10,090 nucleotides of DNA from a bacterium (GTDB lineage Bacteria; Elusimicrobiota; Elusimicrobia; UBA1565; UBA9628): the NCBI GenBank assembly GCA_021790955.1, contig JAJYFI010000013.1, positions 3,223 through 13,312 of the forward strand, given 5' to 3'. The notes under the pieces are model-generated. The model was not told where the DNA came from. It searched no databases and saw nothing but the letters and a program-made list of their open reading frames with translations. The position numbers and the translations under genes were made by a program. This document shows positions 5,676-10,090 of the stretch, in pieces (position 1 is the first letter of the stretch; every line of letters starts with the position of its first letter).

Positions 5676-6842
5676 TCACTCGAAGCCTGGAAGGCCGCCG
5701 CGCTCGAGGACTGCCCAAGGGATTGCCGTGATGTTTGGGGAAATTTCCAGCCTCCGTGCCCCTCCGTAGACGACGAAGCTGTGGCGAAGCCGGAGGTCGG
5801 CAACGCATTGGCGCAGCCCGGCCAGCCCCGGAGAAGACAGCGTGGCGCCGGCCTTGATCTCGAAGGCGACGCGCCTCGAGCCGTGGAGGAGGAGCAAATC
5901 CGCCTCCGCTCCCGCCTGGGTCCGCCAATAGTAGAACTCGGGGGCTGGGAGAGCGAGCTGGGCGCGGCGGATGAGCTCCTCGACCACATAGCCCTCCCAC
6001 GATTGGCCCCGCCGGGGCCAGGAATCGATCTCCCGGGCCGAGCGCAGTCCGGCCAGGAAATGCAGCAAGCCGCTGTCGCGGAGGTAAAGCTTCGGGCTTT
6101 TGACCAGGCGCTTGCCGATGTTGGCGAAGAAGGGCCGGAGCCGCCGTATCATGAAGGAGCCTTCCAGGATGTCGAGGTGATGGTTGACGCTCTTTTGGTC
6201 GAGATCCAGCCCGCGCGCGAGATCGGAGACATTGAGGATGCCGCCATGGACGTGGCAGAGCATTTCCCAAAGCCGCCGCAGCCTCGTCGCTGGAATCCTG
6301 AAGCCCAAGGCCGGGATGTCCCGCTCGAGGAACCACCCGACGTAGTCGCGCAGCCACGCCGCGCGCGAGCTTGCGCCCAGGGAATAGAGCGGAGGGAGGC
6401 CTCCGTAGAACCAGCGGTCCCTCAGCCAACGGGGCCTGGCCTTAAGCTCGGAGACTCCAAAGGGGGTCAGCTCAAGGAGGCCCAGCCTCCCCGCCAGGCT
6501 CTCGCCAGCTTGGCGCATGAGAGCGGGGTGCGCGGAGCCCGTGAGGACGAAGGCTCCGGGGCGCCGGCGGCCGTCGATGACGCCGCGCAGGACGGGAAAC
6601 AGGCCCGGCCAGCGCTGGGCTTCGTCGATGATGACCCGGCCGGGGTGCCGCTGGAAGAATCCCTCGGGATCGGAGGAGAGCGCGTCGAGATCGGTGGGGT
6701 TTTCGAGGTCGAGATAGTGCCAGCCCTTCAGCGCCGAGCGCACAAACGTCGTCTTTCCGCACTGTCGGGGCCCCGCGACCAGGACGGCCGGAAAGGCGCG
6801 CAGAAGGCCCGCGAGGGTTCGCGAGGCTTCTCTCGGGATCAT
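5676..6842 (-). CDS. AAA_14 / DUF4143 family ATPase
   Basis: This 388-residue protein has the standard layout of the family. An N-terminal AAA domain carries Walker A GPRQCGKTT (24-32), Walker B RVIIDEAQ (69-76, Asp73/Glu74) and a sensor-like FVLTGSAHP (98-106). A winged-helix-like segment (about 203-236) follows, then a C-terminal DUF4143 region (about 280-362) with a restriction-endonuclease-like signature: Glu283 in WEGYVVEEL, Asp315 in GAEADLLL, and Glu328/Lys330 in FEIKAG. The biological role of the family is unknown, and members often lie scattered in genomes and in accessory regions. No partner gene adjoins it. It stands alone between the PaaA-like gene and the dehydrogenase gene, with non-coding DNA on both sides, and is unrelated to their pathway. 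The ATG at 6842 directly follows AAGG, too close for normal ribosome binding, so a leaderless message is possible. Confidence 0.93.
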   Translation of the reverse strand: MIPREASRTLAGLLRAFPAVLVAGPRQCGKTTFVRSALKGWHYLDLENPTDLDALSSDPEGFFQRHPGRVIIDEAQRWPGLFPVLRGVIDGRRRPGAFVLTGSAHPALMRQAGESLAGRLGLLELTPFGVSELKARPRWLRDRWFYGGLPPLYSLGASSRAAWLRDYVGWFLERDIPALGFRIPATRLRRLWEMLCHVHGGILNVSDLARGLDLDQKSVNHHLDILEGSFMIRRLRPFFANIGKRLVKSPKLYLRDSGLLHFLAGLRSAREIDSWPRRGQSWEGYVVEELIRRAQLALPAPEFYYWRTQAGAEADLLLLHGSRRVAFEIKAGATLSSPGLAGLRQCVADLRLRHSFVVYGGARRLEISPNITAIPWAVLERGGLPGFE

Positions 6843-6843
6843 C

Positions 6844-6878
6844 CTTGTATTTTAGGTGATATGCTCCAAAAATACAAG
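6844..6878 (-). promoter_or_regulatory. Promoter candidate of the ATPase gene inside a 10-base inverted repeat
   Basis: On the minus strand TTGTAT (6877-6872) and TAAAAT (6854-6849) are separated by exactly 17 bases. The -10 matches the sigma-70 consensus in 5 of 6 positions and the -35 in 3 of 6. Only 6 bases separate the -10 from the ATG, so transcription would begin at or next to the start codon. Both hexamers lie within the arms of a perfect inverted repeat, CTTGTATTTT (6844-6853) and AAAATACAAG (6869-6878), with a 15-base spacer. This is an operator-like layout compatible with repression or autoregulation. Confidence 0.45.
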
Positions 6879-6888
6879 TTATTGACCA

Positions 6889-6915
6889 GGAGAGGGCGCC
6901 AAGCATCCCCTCTCC
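6889..6915 (-). terminator. G/C-rich hairpin after the PaaA-like gene
   Basis: GGAGAGGG (6889-6896) and CCCTCTCC (6908-6915) form a perfect 8-base stem with an 11-base loop, 17 bases past the stop of the PaaA-like gene. There is no clean U-tract on the minus-strand side, so termination efficiency is uncertain. The element may instead be an mRNA 3'-end stabiliser. Confidence 0.4.
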
Positions 6916-6932
6916 CAAGGGGGGGCCGGCCG

Positions 6933-7757
6933 TCAGCCCGGGATGAACGGCTCCTCGGGCATCTTTTGTTCCTCGGGGGTCCAAGCGGGGACCTTGAGCC
7001 CGAAGGCGGCGCACTTCGCGGCGATATCTTTCGCGAAGGCCCGGCGGACCTCGTCGTTGTCGCGCTTCTTGAGCCCCAGCTTGCGGTAGATCTTGTTCTT
7101 GGCAGAGTTGGCGCGGCCGAAGATGTTCATCGTGCGCGGGTACCACTTATCGAGAGCTTCTTGAAGAGGACCCCGGGTTTTCTCGTCGGAGGCGAGTTTT
7201 TTCACCCATTGGTCGCCGTGGGCCATGTGCATGGCCTCCTCCTTGAAGATGCCGTCCATGACGTCGCACCAAGGCTTGTAGGAGCAGTCGAGAGCGTCCT
7301 CCAATTGGTGGCCCGCGCCGCGGTCCATGCAAAAGTTGAACATGATGAAGTCATGCCAGGTCTCGATCGGGTAGTAGAAAATATTGACGCGCTTGTCGTC
7401 CGCGACCCTTTCCGTGCCGATGTCCTTGAGATTGACGCGCAGGTTGAAGTTGTGGCTCTTATAGTAGGCGTCGACGTCGATCCCCATCCCCTCGAGGAGC
7501 CGGTACATGACGCGCGCGTGGCGGACCTCGTCCTTGACGATCTGGGCCACCTGAAGGGTCTCGCGGATGTCGGGGGATTTCATGATCCAGGGCACGTAGC
7601 CGAAGGCGCCGGCCAGTTCGGAATCCGCCTGCATCATCATGAGATGCGTGAGATGTTCCCGGTACTCGGCCGTCATCTCCTCCAAGGTCTCGACCTTGCC
7701 GCCGGCGGCCAGCTTCCGGTTGAGCCGTTCTTCTTTTTCTTTCTCGGCCGTCGTCAT
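6933..7757 (-). CDS. paaA: PaaA-like di-iron oxygenase subunit (phenylacetyl-CoA 1,2-epoxidase family)
   Basis: In the known complex PaaA, with PaaC as partner and electrons from PaaE, epoxidises the ring of phenylacetyl-CoA in the cytoplasm. The 274 residues form the expected ferritin-like helical bundle, and all candidate iron ligands are present: Glu47 (ADSELAG), Glu77 and His80 (KDEVRH), Asp136 (ETWHDF), Glu174 and His177 (KEEAMH). The C-terminal part (NDEVRRAF, then AAFGLKVPAWTPE) also follows PaaA. It is shorter than E. coli PaaA (about 309). The ATG at 7757 is 4 bases from the stop of the PaaG-like gene and has a strong AAGGAG 9 bases upstream (7767-7772). The frame runs on to 7886, but only antisense-like sequence lies there. 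PaaB, C, D and E are not adjacent, so a divergent single-subunit relative is possible. Confidence 0.85.
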   Translation of the reverse strand: MTTAEKEKEERLNRKLAAGGKVETLEEMTAEYREHLTHLMMMQADSELAGAFGYVPWIMKSPDIRETLQVAQIVKDEVRHARVMYRLLEGMGIDVDAYYKSHNFNLRVNLKDIGTERVADDKRVNIFYYPIETWHDFIMFNFCMDRGAGHQLEDALDCSYKPWCDVMDGIFKEEAMHMAHGDQWVKKLASDEKTRGPLQEALDKWYPRTMNIFGRANSAKNKIYRKLGLKKRDNDEVRRAFAKDIAAKCAAFGLKVPAWTPEEQKMPEEPFIPG

Positions 7758-7761
7758 GGGC

Positions 7762-8571
7762 TTATTCTCCTTTAAAAGCAGGCTTTCGCTTCTCGAGGAA
7801 GGCCGCGACGCCCTCCGCGTGGTCCTTGGTCTTCCCGAGCGTTTCTTGAAGCTCCGCCTCGTATTCAAGCTGGGCTTCCAAATCATTATCGAACGCCCGG
7901 TTCATCGCGCGCTTGGCCATCCCGACGGCGAGAGGAGCCTTCGCCGCCAACTGCCGCGCCATGTCCCAGGCGAGGGCCAGGGTCTCCTCCTCGGAGGCGG
8001 CGACGCGGTTGACGAGCCCAAATTCGAGCGCCCTGTCGGCCGTGATGGGGCGGCCCGTCCAAGCGTATTCAAGAGCGAGGGACAGGCCCATGCGGCGGGG
8101 GAGATCATAGGTCATCCCCGAGTCGGGGACGAGGCCGACCTGGCCGAAGGCGAGGATGAACCTCGAATGCGGCGCCGCGATCTTGATGTCGCAGGAGAGG
8201 ATCAGGCTCGCCCCGGCTCCGGCCGCGAGGCCGTTGACGGCGCCGATCACCGGCTTTTCAAGACGCCGGATTTGAAGGATGAGCGGGTTGAAATGCCGGC
8301 GGAGCTCGTCTCCCAAGGAGACGCCCGTCCCCTTCTGTCGGGCTCTCAGATCCGCAAGGTCGGCTCCGGCGCAGAAGGCCCGGCCCTTGGCGGTGAGGAT
8401 CACCGAGCGCACCCCGGGGTCCTTTGCGGCCTTCTTGAGCGACTCGGAAAGCCCGGAGAGCATGGCGCCGGTCAGGGAGTTGAGAACCTCGGGGCGATTC
8501 AGCGTCAGGAGAAGGACGCCCTCTTTCTGCTCCGCGAGGAGCTCGGGGGCCGCCGCCGTCTTGGCTCCCAT
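7762..8571 (-). CDS. paaG: PaaG-type isomerase (2-(1,2-epoxy-1,2-dihydrophenyl)acetyl-CoA isomerase), crotonase fold
   Basis: PaaG converts the ring epoxide of phenylacetyl-CoA into the seven-membered oxepin-CoA. From Met at 8571 the protein has 269 residues. The crotonase fold is shown by LLTLNRPEVLNSL (21-33), the oxyanion-hole region FCAGADL (66-72) and VNGLAAGAGASL (112-123). The two glutamates of true enoyl-CoA hydratases are absent: the first position is Ser122 and the second falls in FGQVGLVPDSG. In their place is the GLVPDxG signature of PaaG with Asp150, the residue reported as catalytic in E. coli PaaG. LPRRMG and the C-terminal EGVAAFLEKRKPAFKGE also match PaaG. The frame extends upstream to 8679, but that stretch overlaps the neighbouring hydratase gene. 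The gene begins 7 bases after that hydratase and ends 4 bases before the PaaA-like start. Confidence 0.88.
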   Translation of the reverse strand: MGAKTAAAPELLAEQKEGVLLLTLNRPEVLNSLTGAMLSGLSESLKKAAKDPGVRSVILTAKGRAFCAGADLADLRARQKGTGVSLGDELRRHFNPLILQIRRLEKPVIGAVNGLAAGAGASLILSCDIKIAAPHSRFILAFGQVGLVPDSGMTYDLPRRMGLSLALEYAWTGRPITADRALEFGLVNRVAASEEETLALAWDMARQLAAKAPLAVGMAKRAMNRAFDNDLEAQLEYEAELQETLGKTKDHAEGVAAFLEKRKPAFKGE

Positions 8572-8578
8572 GGGCGCG

Positions 8579-9346
8579 TTATTTTCCGCTGAAGACAGGC
8601 GCCCGCTTTTCGATGAACGCGCGCATGCCTTCTTTTTGATCCTGGGTTTCAAAGAGGGAATAAAAGAGCTGGCGCTCAAGGCGCAACGACTCGCTCAACG
8701 GCTTTTCGAAGGACGCGAGAATCGCGCGCTTGGCGGCTTGGACGGCGAGCGGCGGCTTGGCGGCGACCTCGGCGGCCAGGCGTCTCGCCTCCGCAAGCAC
8801 GGCCTCGTCGGCGACGACGCGGTTGACGAGCCCCGCATCGAAGGCCCGCCGCGCGGCAAGGGGCCGGCCGGTCAGGACGCTCTCGGCGGCCAAGGCTTTG
8901 CCCAGGGCGCGCGCGAGGCGCTGGGTTCCGCCCGCGCCGGGAATGACGCCGATGTTGATCTCCGGCTGGCCCAGCCTCGCCGTCTCGCCGCAGACGATCA
9001 TGTCGCAGGCGAGGGCGAGCTCCAAGCCCCCGCCGAAGGCGAAGCCAGAGACGGCCGCGATCAGGGGCTTGGGATATTGCCCGACGTAATCCCAGTGGGA
9101 GAGATGGGGGTCTTTCGAGAGAGCCTGGGCGCTCGCGCCGTCCATTTCCTTGATGTCGGCGCCGGCCGAGAAGCAGCTCGGCCCGCCCCAAAGGATCACC
9201 ACTCGGACGGCGTCGTCCTTTTCAAGCCCCAAGAGGGCGCCGTGGAGGCGGTCCATGAGGGGATGGCTGAGGGCGTTTTTGGCTTCGGGACGGTTGAGCG
9301 TGAGGGTTGCGACGGCGCCGGAGCGCTCGACGAGGACGAGATCCAT
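8579..9346 (-). CDS. Enoyl-CoA hydratase, PaaF-like
   Basis: This crotonase-family enzyme of 255 residues adds water to a 2-enoyl-CoA. In this setting the substrate would be 2,3-dehydroadipyl-CoA. Visible are LTLNRPEAKNAL (15-26), the oxyanion-hole motif CFSAGADIKEM (58-68), and both catalytic glutamates: Glu109 in FGGGLELALACD and Glu129 in LGQPEINIGVIPGAGGTQ. They are 20 residues apart, as in mitochondrial hydratase (Glu144/Glu164). This separates it from the neighbouring PaaG-like paralogue, which lacks both. The ATG shares one base with the stop of the upstream aldehyde dehydrogenase (TGATG), so translation is coupled. The PaaF role is inferred from context. A general fatty-acid hydratase would look the same. 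Confidence 0.9.
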   Translation of the reverse strand: MDLVLVERSGAVATLTLNRPEAKNALSHPLMDRLHGALLGLEKDDAVRVVILWGGPSCFSAGADIKEMDGASAQALSKDPHLSHWDYVGQYPKPLIAAVSGFAFGGGLELALACDMIVCGETARLGQPEINIGVIPGAGGTQRLARALGKALAAESVLTGRPLAARRAFDAGLVNRVVADEAVLAEARRLAAEVAAKPPLAVQAAKRAILASFEKPLSESLRLERQLFYSLFETQDQKEGMRAFIEKRAPVFSGK

Positions 9347-10090
9347 CAGTTGAGATCAACCCAGACGCTCTTGAGCTCGGTGTAGTGCTCGATCGCGTAG
9401 GGGCCCTTCTCGCGTCCCCAGCCGCTTTCCTTGAAGCCGCCCCAGGGCGCCGCCGCGTCGACGAAGTGATAGCAGTTGATCCAGACCGTGCCGGCTTTAA
9501 TGGCGGCCGCCATGTGGTGGGCCTTCTTGATGTCCTTGGTCCAGACCCCGGCCACGAGGCCGTACCGGGTGAGATTCGCGCGGCGGACGACCTCGTCCAA
9601 GCTCTCGAAAGGCATGACGCAGACGACGGGGCCGAAAATCTCCTCTCGAGCGATTTTCATCTCGTCCTTGACGTCGGCGAAGACGGTGGGCTGCACGAAA
9701 TACCCTTTGCCCGGCCCCGACTCGCCGCCGGAAAGGATCTTGGCGCCTTCCTTGCGACCGGAATCGATATAAGAGAGGACGCGTTTTTTCTGCTCCTCGG
9801 AGACGAGAGGACCCATCTGGGTCTTGGGGTCGAGTCCCGGGCCTTGGCGCACCGTCTTCGCCCGTTCCGAAAGCTTGGCCGCCATCTCGTCGAACTTCGA
9901 GCGCTCGACGAAGACGCGGGAGCCCGCGGAGCAGCACTGGCCCTGGTTATAAAAGATGCCCATGAACATGCCCTTGGCGGCGGCGTCCAGGTCCGCGTCC
10001 GCGAAAACGATGTTGGGGGACTTGCCGCCCAGCTCCAGGGAGAGACGCTTCAAGTTTCCGGCCGAGGCCTTGACGATCTCGCGGCCGACC
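9346..10090 (-). CDS. NAD(P)+-dependent aldehyde dehydrogenase, C-terminal part (5' end beyond the window)
   Basis: The frame is open to base 10090, so the N-terminal half, including most of the cofactor-binding domain, is missing. The visible part begins VGREIVKASAGNLKRLSLE and carries the general base Glu in LELGGKSPN, the catalytic Cys (second of the pair) in NQGQCCSAGSR, the cofactor-contacting EEIFGPVV, and the C-terminal GGFKESGWGRE. These features fit the ALDH1/betaine-aldehyde/phenylacetaldehyde dehydrogenase branch. It is not PaaZ, because no MaoC hydratase domain follows. In front of Paa-type genes, oxidation of phenylacetaldehyde or a related aromatic aldehyde to the acid is a reasonable guess, but this family is too broad for the substrate to be read. 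A TTG at 10053 is internal and not a start. Confidence 0.94.
   Translation of the reverse strand, partial: VGREIVKASAGNLKRLSLELGGKSPNIVFADADLDAAAKGMFMGIFYNQGQCCSAGSRVFVERSKFDEMAAKLSERAKTVRQGPGLDPKTQMGPLVSEEQKKRVLSYIDSGRKEGAKILSGGESGPGKGYFVQPTVFADVKDEMKIAREEIFGPVVCVMPFESLDEVVRRANLTRYGLVAGVWTKDIKKAHHMAAAIKAGTVWINCYHFVDAAAPWGGFKESGWGREKGPYAIEHYTELKSVWVDLN

Noticed and set aside
6924..6931. GGCCGGCC palindrome just beyond the PaaA-like stop
   Set aside because: An 8-base G/C palindrome is expected by chance in DNA this GC-rich and has no associated structure.
5781..7775. Long plus-strand open frame of 664 codons
   Set aside because: It runs antisense through the ATPase and PaaA-like genes, both of which have clear domain motifs. 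The translation shows no fold or motif, and it is a typical mirror frame in GC-rich DNA.
7639..9385. Overlapping plus-strand open frames of 317 and 368 codons
   Set aside because: They are antisense to the PaaA-like gene and the two crotonase genes, and show no recognisable protein features.

Overview
The window comes from a GC-rich bacterial chromosome with densely packed genes. It carries two blocks of ordinary metabolic genes facing each other, and it contains no RNA genes, CRISPR arrays or transposases that I can see. The gene set (2-oxoacid dehydrogenase genes followed by lipB, an HTTM-DCC membrane protein, a phenylacetyl-CoA type epoxidase subunit) is that of a bacterium, probably Gram-negative. 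The sequence alone does not let me name the phylum.

Plus strand, 1-4156. The 3' end of a dihydrolipoyl acyltransferase (E2) gene is followed after 3 bases by lpdA (E3), then by lipB, whose perfect Shine-Dalgarno overlaps the lpdA stop codon. This groups the dehydrogenase-complex subunits with the enzyme that starts attachment of their lipoyl cofactor. lipB overlaps by 4 bases a small membrane-anchored protein of unknown function. After a 136-base gap comes a fusion of an HTTM domain (relatives of vitamin K-dependent gamma-glutamyl carboxylase) with a DCC/DUF393 thiol-redox domain. The run looks like one transcription unit.

Minus strand, 10090-4080. Reading in the transcribed direction: an aldehyde dehydrogenase cut by the window edge, an enoyl-CoA hydratase, a PaaG-type epoxyphenylacetyl-CoA isomerase, and a PaaA-like di-iron oxygenase subunit, all tightly spaced. 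Then come a G/C-rich hairpin, an AAA_14/DUF4143 ATPase with its own AT-rich promoter-like region, a 256-base intergenic stretch, a 3-hydroxyacyl-CoA dehydrogenase (PaaH-like), and a small CxxC protein of the DUF1858 type. Apart from the ATPase and the CxxC protein, the set fits aerobic CoA-dependent degradation of phenylacetate or a related aromatic acid: aldehyde to acid, ring epoxidation, isomerisation, then beta-oxidation-like steps. PaaB, C, D, E, Z, J and K are not in the window.

The two blocks converge at 4080-4156, where the last codons of the HTTM-DCC gene and of the CxxC gene overlap antisense by 77 bases. The points most worth a second look are the HTTM-DCC fusion with its small partner, the ATPase sitting inside an otherwise coherent catabolic block, the inverted repeat that holds a possible leaderless promoter for that ATPase, and the PaaA-like subunit without its usual partners beside it.
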